A DNA stretch of 64,000 bases. It comes from Lethocerus indicus. Lineage: Eukaryota; Arthropoda; Insecta; Hemiptera; Belostomatidae. The DNA is taken from assembly GCA_019843655.1 (NCBI GenBank), contig JACDQD010000006.1, positions 15,766,246 through 15,830,245 on the forward strand, in the 5' to 3' direction. Below are positions 38,031-49,741 of this stretch, one piece after another; position 1 is the first letter of the stretch; each line of letters starts with the position of its first letter. Made by a program: the position numbers and the translations under genes. The notes under the pieces were generated by a model, which searched no databases, was not told the origin of the DNA, and saw nothing but the letters and a program-made list of their open reading frames with translations.

Positions 38031-41000
38031 ATATATGAACTATAGAATAATTAATATAATATTCTTGGAAATATTTTGGTAATTTATTGGCAAACAACAA
38101 CTTTATAACCTGGGTTTCAAGATGGAAGAAACATTTCATTAATGAATTGATAAAATTATTTCATTATTGTGCTCTCGATAACAAACGTCACCCCCTAAAT
38201 TCGACGGTGAAATTCTCAATATTTTCAAATGACTCACACAGCACACTGTCTGAATTTGATTACACGGACTCCCGGGATTCTCCCAGGACGGAATATATTC
38301 CAACTATGTTTCGCACCGTCATTATTGAACCTCCGTCCTGGGGCGGAGAGAAAGGGCCGACGCCGAAACGTTGGAGGCGGAAAGAAAGTGAAATTGAGAC
38401 GCGAGGTATCGAGGCGAAAAAAAAAATTCGCCCAATTTCACCGCCGCGTATCAAGTTCTTTTTCGGCCGACTTTCTTCGACGCGGACACACGAAACGGGC
38501 GTATCTTTTTACGGGAGCCGATAGCGATTTTCCTTACCTCCTTTCCTCTTACTACGCGGCCGATCTCCCCTCAAGTTATTCACACCTCCTGTTCTCATCG
38601 TCTAGGTCGCATGTTGATTATGGTTACTGCCTGAATATACACGGTAATGGATATTTTTATTTTAAATAACGAAGAGGATGGGTCATAAGAAAGCTAGTGA
38701 CTGATGGATTACTAATGAAATTTTTATGGTGATTATAGATTATTCTGTTGGAAATATTCTACGAAGGGGAATTGTTATCTGAATTATATTTTGGATTCGT
38801 ATTATGTTGACGCCGTCATGGTTGACAAATAAGATTCCTAAAATATGCCAGGACGCGACACCTTCAGATATTTCGCCAGTTTTTTCTCTGCTGAGAATGG
38901 TATTAAAACCTTTTGATGAGATGCGTTAAAAATTTACGTTCGGGATCCGCATTTTTCATTCCGCTTAATTCCGGCTTATAAGCACATCTTCCTGTACAGT
39001 ATCCTGGGGGAAGAATCGATATTAAGACGTCCAAAATGCCAGATCCTCCACTGACCTCCGGTAGGTTCTTCGCGCTAGATTCTTTCAGAGGTTCTCCCCG
39101 AAACTAGGCGCGGCAATCAAGTAATCAGCGAGGTTTATATTCGGCTGTAAAAAATCTGATTGGACCGTCTTTATTATCGGACGGGGGGATGTAATAGCCG
39201 AATAAAAATTCCTTTTTATCCCCGGTTTTACAGTGCATATCCCCGGCTGTATTGTTGCCCGTTATCAGGAGGCAAGTGGGGCTGTTTTTGATTGCACATC
39301 AGCAGTCCGAGATCAAAACATCGTTAACTCGATATTCCGGCCAGATTGTGACGCTGTTCAATTAAACGGCTAATAATATTATGTAATGTGCTGCGAAATA
39401 TTGTTTATTTATCTGGTGCTGGTCCGATTTCTGCCTTTTGATATACTCGGTCATGAAGTGGGGACAAGTGCCGGTTGTACAGGTGTCAATTTGTCTCCGA
39501 CAGTATTAGGTTACAATAAATGATTAAAATTAGATCAAATATATCAAATGGAAAATAATATTCCATGCCCTATATATGACACCAACGAGGAATCCCAATT
39601 GGAATAAAAAGAAATGAATAATTATCCTCTAATATAATTGACTGTCTATAGAATTCCTTATATTCTCATATCCCTCGTCTTCGCTGAGATATGCTGACCA
39701 TACTCTAATATAGGTCAGGCGTAATATAAATATAACAGTTTCCTTTTATCACCGGACTATTATCCAAACCGGAAACTACGCGCTGTATCAAATCGAATGA
39801 AATATGGAGAACTGTTCGACTCATCCCGGATTTCGGTCTGTGTGGGGTTGTGGGCGGGGGGAGGGGATCACATTGAAATCGCTTATGGTGGTCCCGGATA
39901 AATAATTGATCTATCAGGATCGCCCTGTCGTATATTTTTCGGCCCGGTTCACATTTCCCTCGGCCGGTGAGGGGCCGATCCGCCCCCGAGGCCTCCGGTA
40001 AATCATTTCTTCGAGCCAACGCCGAATACGGTCACAGTTACATAACGCACACTGGATGTGTTGCAATTTTCTCTCCAACGACACGTAGGAGCTCTAATAA
40101 ATATAGGCTGGTGCGAAGGGAAAAAATAGAACGGAAAATTATGATTCCGGCATTGGGATCCGAAAAAGGACACTGCCCATTATTCATAGGCGGCCGTTAA
40201 CCGGATCAAAGATCTTTCCGAGAAAAGGATCGGGGTTGCATTAATACTTTTCAAGACTCGGATGGATTGACGCGTTAACTATATAAGCTAATCTGCTTTA
40301 TATAAAGGATAGCAATAGATGTGGCATGATTAACGTGATTTTCAAAGTTGGAACCGAACAGTTATATATGAAATTACAATCGCTGGAAGGGTAGCCAGTT
40401 ATGCGAAGTTTGCAACTTCTTAGCTATAGCCATGTTTGCACACAAATTTCCTATCATTAGAGACTACAGATGCCGATGCTATGAACAGTAAGGCATTTTC
40501 TGGTTACGGCGGTACATAACGCCTCCTGGATTGAATATTATGCCGGGAACGCATAATAAATGGATGGATTTGCTGTCGGTAGGATCGTACGTAAACCTAC
40601 GGGGATAATTAATGATACTGTACGTGCCCCATCCGCGTCTGTTATTATTGTCATTGTTGTCCGGATAGTGCCCCCGCCCCTTCTGGGCTTCTATTTTCAG
40701 TTACTCCTTTTTAGCCGACCTCAGATAAGCCGCAAAACTTTACTAGCGAGCCCCAAAAAAAAAAATAGAATGAAGAGTGTAAGTTGGGACACGCGTTGAA
40801 CAAAAGCCGGCAGTGGGGTGGATTTGCCCCCCTGGTGAAGGGTGAACGGGGCGAACAATGGGACCGGAGACGTAGTCGGGCCAACAGCTCTCATGATCCA
40901 TGTTATAGAATGTCACTGTCACTTATTAGCCGATAAGATGTCTCAATCGGTTGGAAGTGGTTGGGCGTTGAGAAATTGGCACTTCAGGATCGAATTTATA
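38031..41000. other. Non-coding, mixed
   Basis: Two overlapping plus-strand frames (38087-38524 and 38229-38669, about 145 codons each) share a CpG-rich stretch. Being long in two frames at once, they look compositional. Blocks at 39.70-40.20 and 40.56-40.80 kb are similar but smaller. Confidence 0.45.
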
Positions 41001-41905
41001 TAGAAACCGAAACAATGTAGAATTTTGTATGAACAAAAAATGTTTCCCTAAATTCTGATTAATTTTAGGCCAACTAAATCCAGTAATATTCGATTCAATT
41101 TAATCCTAAATTCGATGGATTAGGAACTGTGGATTAGGAAGAGTTTAAGCCAAACTGCGAAGATTGAGTTTAATTTGATTGATAGATGCGATTATTAAAA
41201 CGTATGAATGCCATCCAAACGTTTAGTTATGACTTTGGATAGACCTAACCAGAAGGTATTTTTTTTGTCGGTTGGGCCATGTTCATTAGGAATTAACACC
41301 TGCTCCCGTTTTTTAAGGAATGTGGATAATAAGCCGAGAAATAAAAATGAAGAAATCGGCCGTACATCAGCGCGCACGTCCAATAATAAATTGCAATTAT
41401 ACAAATTGTACGTAAAATTAGAAGGCAAAAATGTGTGTACAAAAAAATGTATAATACAGGAATTTAATCTTTTTAACCTTTCGATATATTCACGAGTTAA
41501 GGGGCAAAGACATCCTGTTCGACGAGAACGACGACCGTTTGTCACGAACGGCCGTTATTTCTAAGCTAATAAAATACGTAGGCACTAAAATAATATCGAG
41601 ACAATTTTCAGAGCAATTAATAAGATTCGAAGGGAGAAGTGGAAAATAAAGGTATGAAAAAGTGGGCTTTCTTTCAACAACATTTAAACGCATTTTATCG
41701 GAGCATTATATCATCGGCCGGAAAAGCGCTGGGGGTTTCCACCGCCCCCAAAGGTAATTGGTCAATTATTCAGTTTCACGGAATGCTCGGACTGACTGAC
41801 TTTTTCAAAATATTTCATTCATATTTCCACTCGACCTTGGGCCAAAATAAGAAGGGGGCCTCCCCGTAATACTATAAAATTGACGCTCGTAAGATTTATT
41901 GCCGC

Positions 41906-41928
41906 TGACTTGTCTCGGAGACAAGTTT
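41906..41928. promoter_or_regulatory. p53-like response element
   Basis: Two decamers fit RRRCWWGYYY: TGACTTGTCT (9 of 10) and AGACAAGTTT (10 of 10), separated by 3 bp. They form a 9-bp inverted repeat around one base (ACTTGTCTC-G-GAGACAAGT, 41908-41926). The full element is 19 of 20, which is good for the family. No nearby gene supports regulation. Confidence 0.3.
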
Positions 41929-42884
41929 ATAAACTGGTTTCGGTTCACCGAGGAACCTCGTACAAACAGAAAAAAAATTATGACCGCCTAATTTCTCGGT
42001 TTCCATCACAAATATGAGTACCAATGTGTAAGACAAATTAACGTTTCGTCCTTTTTTTCAGGAATAGTTTGGATATCCCAAACCTGAGTTTAATTCGACA
42101 TTAAAACAAGTATTCCTCGGTAAAAACTTTCTCTGTTACGTGAGATTTTAGACGATTTGTCCTAATATAAATTTAAAATTTGACTAATCCAGAATTTCTT
42201 TTCACTTACGCCAGATTTCACAATACAATTTGTAGGACAATAAAACGAATAGTTTAGTATGTATTTTTAACTGGGCGAGGATTTTTCCTAACGCTGCATA
42301 AAATCAGAACTTAAAGTAAAAAATTAATTACTCGATGACCTATGATTGACTTCAAGTTATCTTGATGGCCTGAATAGTATATTTTCTAGATCAAACTATT
42401 ATTTCCTGGATAAATGCGCACTAATTATTCATTTAATAAATATGAACAATAATGTCAATATTTGCACTGATGATTGGCACAATCGCAAATGATTTTGCTT
42501 AGAATAATGGGGATTTACTAAGTAACTTAATTGCCATGTATATTAGACGGAATAGGTTAAAGTTATGTACAACGATTATTTTTTTGTGCCGATCGCCTCG
42601 AACACAATAAATTTCGGTATTTCGCCGGCACATTAATTATTAGTTTAATCGGGGGCAGGTGCAATGCTAATTCATTACCGCCATTATTAGGCCGTGATAG
42701 GAGTTCCTTTACTTTTTGCCGCTGGCTCCTCTCCCCCGGCCAGGGCCCCGGCTGAAAAACAAGGCAACGTCCGATTTCCGACGGCCGTATAAATCCCATC
42801 CCAGCTCCCGGGGGCTAAGAGGATTTAAATTAAGCATGAATAACAGTATATCACCATCCCATCAGGAACCGAAAGGGCGGTTAG

Positions 42885-42915
<31 letters not shown>

Positions 42916-42938
42916 AGAGCGAGAGAGAGAGAGCGAGA
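42885..42938. repeat. (GA)12 and degenerate GA tract
   Basis: Twelve GA units (42885-42908) continue as GGGAGGGAGAGCGAGA-type sequence to about 42938. It lies in a GC-richer block starting near 42.7 kb. Confidence 0.95.
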
Positions 42939-43664
42939 GCCACCCTACTAAACCTGCAGCCGCCTACACCGATCCAAACCCTCCCCCACTTTATTTTAGC
43001 CCGAACTCACAGATTCCGCATTCTATTTTTCATCGTAGAAGAACCGGTAAATAACTTATAAGAGTCGATTTCTTGATGAATATCGACTACTTAGAAACAG
43101 TTGAAAATGTATATTTCCCGCTATATGTTAATATAGACTCCTATGTTCATAAATATAAGAAGGTATGTATTGGACATTGCGTCATTCCTAGTTTCAGTTT
43201 GTCACTGAGCTATTTGTGCTACCAATAATATCGCATATTATATTAAAAGACATTTGGCATCATTAAAAGAATATGGAAAATTGATTGGTTCGTATTCGTC
43301 TAATAACGGACAATGTGCACAAAATTTGTAAGTAAGGCATAAGGACCCATTAATTTGTCAGATTCGAACATAGATTATGGCCGTAGTAACTTATTATGTT
43401 GGAGATTTGTAAAAAAAAAATAGGGCGTGGGCGTTTCTGGTTTCCAAGCTGCGGGCATAATTGAATCCGCGGCCCCAACTTATTTACAAGGGGGCTGGCG
43501 GGGGGGGGGGTGTACGGGCGCGATTCAATCAGAATTGAATTAACCGGGCCCCGGACCCACCTTTAACGGGGAATAAAATACAAATAGAGGATTCACTCCA
43601 TTATCGGCGGAGCAATTAATAGTCGACAGTCTTTCACTCAACCAGCGGACGATTTTTATTCCTA

Positions 43665-43917
43665 AAACTCCAGGAGAATACCGTAGATTTCGTGTGTTTC
43701 TGTCTCCTCTCGCTGGTTTGGTCATTCGCTAGACCGGTTTCGGCTGCTCGGAATCCTCACTTGTCACTTGTACTGTCACCGCTACTGAAGATGGCGAACA
43801 GCCGAAACCGGTCTAGCGAATGACCAAACAAGCGAGAGGAGACAGAAACACACGAAATCTACGGTATTCCAACCCCTCGCAGACCACAAAACAGGTATGT
43901 TAAACTCCAGGAGAATA
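43665..43917. repeat. Near-perfect 71-bp inverted repeat bracketed by a 16-bp direct repeat
   Basis: The left arm is 43676-43746 and the right arm is 43799-43869. The right arm is the reverse complement of the left over 71 bp with one mismatch (GCTGGTTT against GCTTGTTT). The spacer, 43747-43798, is 52 bp. The 16-mer AAACTCCAGGAGAATA occurs at 43665-43680 and again at 43902-43917, so the structure is bracketed by a direct repeat whose last five bases also begin the left arm. A transcript from either strand would fold into a long hairpin. The arms carry no transposase coding and the flanks show no short target-site duplication. It could be a fold-back element, a template-switch rearrangement, or a hairpin-RNA locus. 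The structure itself is certain; its role is not. Confidence 0.93.
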
Positions 43918-44902
43918 GTTTCTCGCGACGCTTGGGACTACTACACTTCAGTGATGTCCCGCGGTGTGGGTTGTAATTGGTTTAGCGAACTAGGTAGCTA
44001 GGCCTACAGTCGAAACGAAGCAATATGTTTGTGCTTTATGTGGCCGAGAAGGGTAATTCTGATTCTGTTTCTTAACGGAATGGGGAAAAACTAAAGTAAG
44101 GCGAAAATCCGCTTGGGTCGTCTGGAATCGACTACACGGAATTATGACTCCAACCCATGACCGGCAAAAAAAAGGAGGAAAAAAACCGCGCGGGGGCGAA
44201 AAAATGCTCTCGGCCGTATCAGGTATGTTTATTTTATTTGAAAACCCATTTGTCCATTGTTGCAGGGTGCCTGGAGGGGGACAGCCAGCGCCCCCCCACT
44301 GCCGCCACGGTTACCGGAGTATAGGATTAGCATTGACAGGTGGGGTAATGCAGGGGTCTCGGCTCGCCCAACCCCTTAAATAATGTTGTTCATCGGCTGG
44401 GGGGGGGGTCGCGTCACCCGTCCTCTCAGTTTTATTTTATTTTTTTTCCCCTCCCCTCCCACCGCGTTTTATGCTTTATATCGGATTAGCGTAAAATATT
44501 TCTTTTTTAACACGGGCATTAATAAAAATCCCTCGATGGCGTACCGTTAATCTCGCTCATCCTCTTCGCCGGCGGATTAAACTAGGATTGAGATCCGGGG
44601 AGGGGTTACTTTTATCGCACTCGGCAGAACTCAGTCGCCTTGTCCGAAATGCGGTCGTTTTTAAAGGGTTGATCCGAAATTAATATCTGGATGCCCGAAA
44701 GAGTCGTTGAAATCTTTGCGTATCGATGATATCGTTGGTCGTCACTTTTTCGTTGAACCTCGCTGGTTTTAATGTATTTTTAGTCAAGATCCCGATTATT
44801 ATAAGGTAGACTATCACTGACGCGTGGAAACTGGTACAAATTAGAGAATTGATACGAGAAAATAGTAACAGTAACAGTCCCCAAATATATGTCTTATTAC
44901 AA

Positions 44903-44944
44903 ATTAGTTTATTGTATTTACCAGTTGTATTAGTTTATTGTATT
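44903..44944 (+). repeat. Short direct repeat of 16 bp with an ATTGT tandem
   Basis: The 16-mer ATTAGTTTATTGTATT occurs at 44903-44918 and again at 44929-44944, separated by 10 bp. The second copy runs on into further TTGTA units. This looks like slippage in AT-rich DNA. Confidence 0.85.
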
Positions 44945-47076
44945 GTATTGTACTCAAAAAAATTATTTGACAAATCGAAAACTACTACTTCCGGTGTAAT
45001 TATAACGGAGAAGCTAAAAGCACCTTAGTCCGGAAGATAAATATTTCGTATAATAATTTTTTTAATTCAACTTTCGGTGCGCCGGTATCTGCCTCACGAG
45101 TGATAACGTGTTAAGAACGTTATTTCGATGATGCGGCCTTCTCGAGATAATTTACTCGTGCCGAATTACTTGAGACAAAAAAATTGAGCTGCTGAATTAT
45201 TCCGTCCGCTTTTAGTAGCCCTCAAACATTCCATGTAACTGAATGTTATTGTGTTTATGTAAGTGTTTTATTCCAGTAAGACAATCTATTTAATACTATG
45301 TAACACATTAGCATTCTATACATCACGGAAGATTTATGGCACATATAATTGTCATTGAAGTACAAATCATACTGATTTGAATAAAGAACAATTAATATTT
45401 AATTCTACACATTGACTTAATTAACTGCAAGTAACCAAATTCTTTATTCCTTAAAGCTAAACATTTTGTATATAGCTAAAGCAAATTACGACCGTTTTGC
45501 TCAGCATGCAAGAACATAAACGTTTAAAAAAAAGAAAATCAAATATCTGAATGGACTAACTTTGTGGATAGAGACATGGTGGTAATGTTCTTGAGGATAG
45601 ATTGGAAGATATAAGTTCGAGTTAGGTAAGTCATTCTCCTGCTGAAAACAAATAACACTCAATTAAAAACTTCGCAAAAATAACCTGCTAAATATATAAT
45701 TAAAACAAACAAGATTATATTTTTTTCTATTTGTGACATTGAATAAACAAATCGAATATTAGCTGTGGAACAATTTTATTGAAAAATGTATAGCAATCAT
45801 GTTTGGTTCTACGATCGTTCATAATCTGCCGCAGGCCAAATAGCCGCCTATTGTCCGGATATTCCCAATTGGCTGCAAAAAAAAAAATAGAAATGGAAAT
45901 GATGGGATTATCGGAGAACGCAAGGGAGCGTGAATAAGAATAAGAGATTGTTGTCTATAGTAAATTGAATGATGCAATGCCGAGATAAGCTGTACAGTTA
46001 GTCGTGATTCCTGTTCGCAGGCGTCGGGCTATGGACGCCTCGTCTGCTTCCTTGTATGACCTATTGCCGGCTGTTGAGAATCTCCGGCATTAGAGACAAA
46101 GAATATGATTTACGCTCTTCCCAGTAAGCAACCCGCTAGCAAGCTAATGGCAAGTACAAGACGAAGGTGAGGTCGAAAGAAACTTTTCGTAGCGATAGCG
46201 GGATTTAAATAATAGTCAGACAGTTGGATACGCTTCTAATTAGTAAATTTCTACAACGAACTTTAATCCAATAAAGGCCCATGCGGAGATTCGGCATACC
46301 AATACGCGAGGAAATGTTCTATGATTTCATCTTCTTCTTGTTCTTGTAAGTTCTCCTTATGAAAATTCTTGCATAACGCATCATTTATCTGCGGGATAAA
46401 GATTGGATGGTTTTTAGCATTGGATAGTTTCATTGTATTATACTGTAAGGTAATGAGGGGGGCCTAATTTTTTACTGGAACCGCAGAGCACGTGGGTATA
46501 CCGAATATCCAAACTGTATACGGTGGCGGTATACCCCCGGAGCGACACTACGCTAACGACGCCCAAGATATATACTTTGAGGAGTTTGAACGATGCTTTC
46601 TCTTTACCCGCGAGGTATCCAGATAAACTGCTAATAGGGGCCGGCCTCGTTTCCCTTTTGGGCAGTCGAACGAACCCGCTTGGGCCCACACTTGTCGTCG
46701 CCAAGCCCCCCCCCACCAGGGGCTTTTGAAGCTCGTGCCAAACCGCCGGATAATGTTCTCTACATGCTGTAGAGATCTCAAGTAGTAGGATAAATTTTGA
46801 AATTTACTTGACACATGCAGTACAATTCATATACTTGCCTATCTGATAGGTCAGATTCTTATTAAAATTCTGTCAACTTCCATTATAATTCGCTCATATT
46901 TTATTGTTAAGAACAGTAGAAGAGTGCCGGCCGTTATTCCAATTCGGTGAGCACCAGCTACTGCTGGGTAAACTTTAGATATAACGAGGCCTACCGTGTT
47001 GGGTAAATTAGGAGTGGGAAGGCTCGCGAAACTCCTGTAGCCGGTAATGTGTTGGTGAAGATAAATGGGATTGTGA

Positions 47077-47106
47077 GGGGAACGGGGAGCGGGGAGCGGG
47101 GAGGGG
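47077..47106 (+). other. G-quadruplex motif of regular 7-bp period
   Basis: Four GGGG tracts are spaced by AAC, AGC and AGC, and a fifth follows after a single A. Short, equal loops with tetrad-length tracts make this the most regular G4 motif in the window. It lies about 190 bp upstream of the 22-bp repeat at 47295. Confidence 0.85.
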
Positions 47107-47294
47107 CTCGACACAGGTAGACCGTGTCCGCAGGCACACGGACACCCCGTGCAGAACCAGAACCAGTTTGTAGCCGCGGGTTAGACGGAGACGGAGTGAT
47201 AGAGAGCGAAGTATCTGTGTGTGAGCAAGAGAGAGAGAGCACAGATTAATATCTGTCCTTATGCTAATGCGGGAGGCGCCCTAAATGGCTACCA

Positions 47295-47316
47295 GAAACA
47301 ATAAGCTACCGTTGAG
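47295..47316 (+). repeat. Exact 22-bp direct repeat, copy 1
   Basis: The 22 bases here recur exactly at 48016-48037, in the same orientation and 721 bp away. The core reads CAATAAGCTACCGTTGAG. The flanks are unrelated on both sides: a GC-rich GGGGGCGCCCGG follows this copy. An exact 22-mer is not expected by chance in 64 kb. It is too short to be a recognisable transposon and fits a repeated regulatory motif or a small duplication. Confidence 0.9.
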
Positions 47317-48015
47317 CGGGGGCGCCCGGCCCCGAAGAAAGGGGGGAAATTAAGTTTTTATACAATCCGCTTTTATCGTATGAATAGAGATATCCAGACC
47401 CACCAAGTCACCAGAAGAATTCTTTAAAAATAATTTTAATTCACCCTTCCAAAAAATCTGTAATATCTGAACTACCTTCTGATTCTGCTTTATATGATTC
47501 TAGGAACAACGAAAATTTCACTGATTTGTTTTTTTTTAATTCAGACTATGACTATTAATATTAAATAACATAATATCGTAAACAGTATTTCGATCTATTA
47601 ATTGATGTTTTAATTCTAACAAAATAAAGAGAAAAAATAAAACAAAACTAGGTACAATAAAAAAACTTTAGAAATGCCTCCTAGAAGTATCTCCTAGTGT
47701 CAAAATTTAGCCTACAAAAAATGTCCTTTATTTTGAAAAAATAAATGCGTAATTTTGCCCTGTGGTATATATATTATCTATTAATTCTATTAATGAGGCA
47801 GTGGAAATAATTTTTTCGTAACTTGTTTTTCGTCCACTTGTCGGGTGTTGGGACTCACCCTCGTCAGTCCCCCTTATATTAATAAGGATTGCAACCGAAA
47901 CAATGTTTCTTTTCGAGGGCAGGTTTTTTAAACCGTGGACTGTCGGTTCACGCCGAGATGATACCCACGGGTCGTCTCCGGGCCCCTGGGGTCGGTTATC
48001 CCTTTAATGAATAAC

Positions 48016-48037
48016 GAAACAATAAGCTACCGTTGAG
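48016..48037 (+). repeat. Exact 22-bp direct repeat, copy 2
   Basis: This is an exact second copy of 47295-47316. It is followed by AGCGTCAAAGGGAACG, unlike the first copy, and preceded by an AT-rich stretch. No larger duplicated block joins the two copies, so the match is confined to the 22 bases. Confidence 0.9.
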
Positions 48038-49697
48038 AGCGTCAAAGGGAACGAAAAAGAGCGCGCCTAGGAAAAAACCGATTATGCAAACGAAGCGCGG
48101 CGTTAAACAAAAAAGAAGAAGAGCGAGGGAGGGGACGGGGGTTTCTCATGCCCCAGGGGTGAGAGGAACCGCCGACCCACCCCAGATCAAAAACCATTAA
48201 TAAAAAAAAGAAACCCCGGCCGAAGAAAGAGAAAAGAGAGGAAGGAGACAAAAGGAAATAAAAAATAGAAGATCCGGTCATGTAAATGACCGGGGCTCCA
48301 GCTAAAGGTGGGGTAGGTACCGTTGCCGGTGACGGGGCGCGCATACTAAATAGCCAGTGTCTCCGCTCCGGTTGGGGTAGTCCCAGAAGGATCACGCTCT
48401 TCTCCCCCTGTCACCGATATATCGCTCAATTATACGCAACCCTTCCATGAGAAATACGCCAAATTACATCCGGCGTTACACGGCCGGCCTCCGAGCTCCG
48501 TAACGACCGCCCGAAAAAACCAGCACGTGAATCCGTTTCCACTTAAGATAACGACGCGGACCATTAGGCCTATTCTCGTTAATGCTCCTAGTTTTCCGGA
48601 ACAATGTATCGACCAAATATTGTATAAACGCTATACCTGTTGCCGGTTTTCCTCGCTAATGAAACACATTAAATCCTGGCCGTATTTGTAAGCTATCGTA
48701 GCGGACTATGTAAATTGCAATCATTGTAATCCCGAGATTTTTTCGTACAAATTTAATTTGTATTATTTCAATGTTATACAAGTATTTTAAGCGTTCCGCC
48801 TAGAGCGTTTACAAGAACTAAGTACGAAAATAACGTAACGAGTTATTCCGAAAATTTAATTCGGCAATGGCTAGAATTAGTTCCAATACGTTATTGAACA
48901 AATAATAAAATAATTAATTAATATCTTCTATTAATGGAAAGATACTTTCAATTTATTTTAAAAATAATAAAAAGGATTTAAGGTGTGATTCAATGCGCGA
49001 CAATAAACGTCCATACATTATGCGGACGAATTTAAATAATTATTTTAATAATAAATACGGGAACGGCCAGATTTAATTTTCAGTTGGCCCCTCTATTTGT
49101 CAACGAGAACGCTAATTTGTCGTTGATGAATGTTCTCGATTGATCACGCATCGGAATAATTTAAATATTATAAATTCCCTATATTAATGTCGGACCATCT
49201 ATTGCCCGATTCAACCGTCAAGTTGTCGACTTGTCCCTGCGGTTGACTAATGATGAGAGCGGCGATAGATATATCCCCATCCCCTGGCGGTCTATCGCGG
49301 GCTGGTCTCGCGCTAATAAATATGCTAACATATTTGATCCCTCACCCTTCCAACATCCGCGCGGGGTGGGCCCATTCCACTTTTCAGAATTAATTCCGGC
49401 CGGCCGGTCTCTCGCCCCTTAATCGGTCCGAAACCGGAAAAAAGCCCATTAGCCCATCGGGCGCCGTCATAAACCGAAGCTGGGAATTGTCGCCTATTAA
49501 TCGGTGGGCGAATTTAAAAAGCCCGCCCCCGCCGGGGGCCGTACCGGTGCCGCCCCCTCCTGCTAGGACGGCCGGGGATGCGAGAAAAACTCACCGCTCG
49601 GGGACTGACCCGGGCCCGCAGAACATATTTAAGGCCGGCCGCGGTAATAACGACCGCTCGTAAAAATCAAATAACGGGGCCAGCATCAATCCCAACG

Positions 49698-49718
49698 GTG
49701 TGTGTGTGTGTGTGTGTG
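49698..49718. repeat. (GT)10 microsatellite
   Basis: Twenty-one bases of alternating GT are separated by only two bases from a G-quadruplex motif (49721-49741). This juxtaposes potential Z-DNA and G4 structure. Confidence 0.97.
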
Positions 49719-49720
49719 CA

Positions 49721-49741
49721 GGGGTAGGGGGGTAGGGAGGG
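49721..49741 (+). other. G-quadruplex motif, plus strand
   Basis: GGGG TA GGGGGG TA GGG A GGG lies next to the (GT)10 array. Loops are 1-2 bases. Confidence 0.75.

Larger units (their letters stand above)
41001..43430. other. Non-coding, mostly AT-rich
   Basis: A pair of opposite-strand frames (118 plus, 116 minus) covers 41195-41564 with no recognised content. The p53-like element is at 41906. From 41.95 to 42.55 kb nothing is seen. A GC-richer block with the GA tract follows at 42.7-43.0 kb. Confidence 0.5.
43431..46430. other. Inverted-repeat region, then AT-rich DNA
   Basis: G-runs at 43500-43510 and 44400-44409 flank the inverted-repeat structure. From 44.5 to 46.4 kb the DNA is AT-rich, with only the small 44903 direct repeat and no frame of 60 codons or more. 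Confidence 0.55.

Noticed and set aside
38087..38669. Two overlapping frames of about 145 codons
   Set aside because: Both are open over the same DNA in different phases with no domain, which points to low stop frequency in CpG-rich sequence.
41195..41564. Opposite-strand frames of 116 and 118 codons
   Set aside because: Symmetric openness, no motif and ordinary length for chance.
43500..43510. Long G or C runs (also 6463, 33930, 36910, 44400, 52721)
   Set aside because: They are single homopolymer tracts with no second structure (the 6463 run is discussed only as part of an acceptor-like site). Run length may also be affected by sequencing error.
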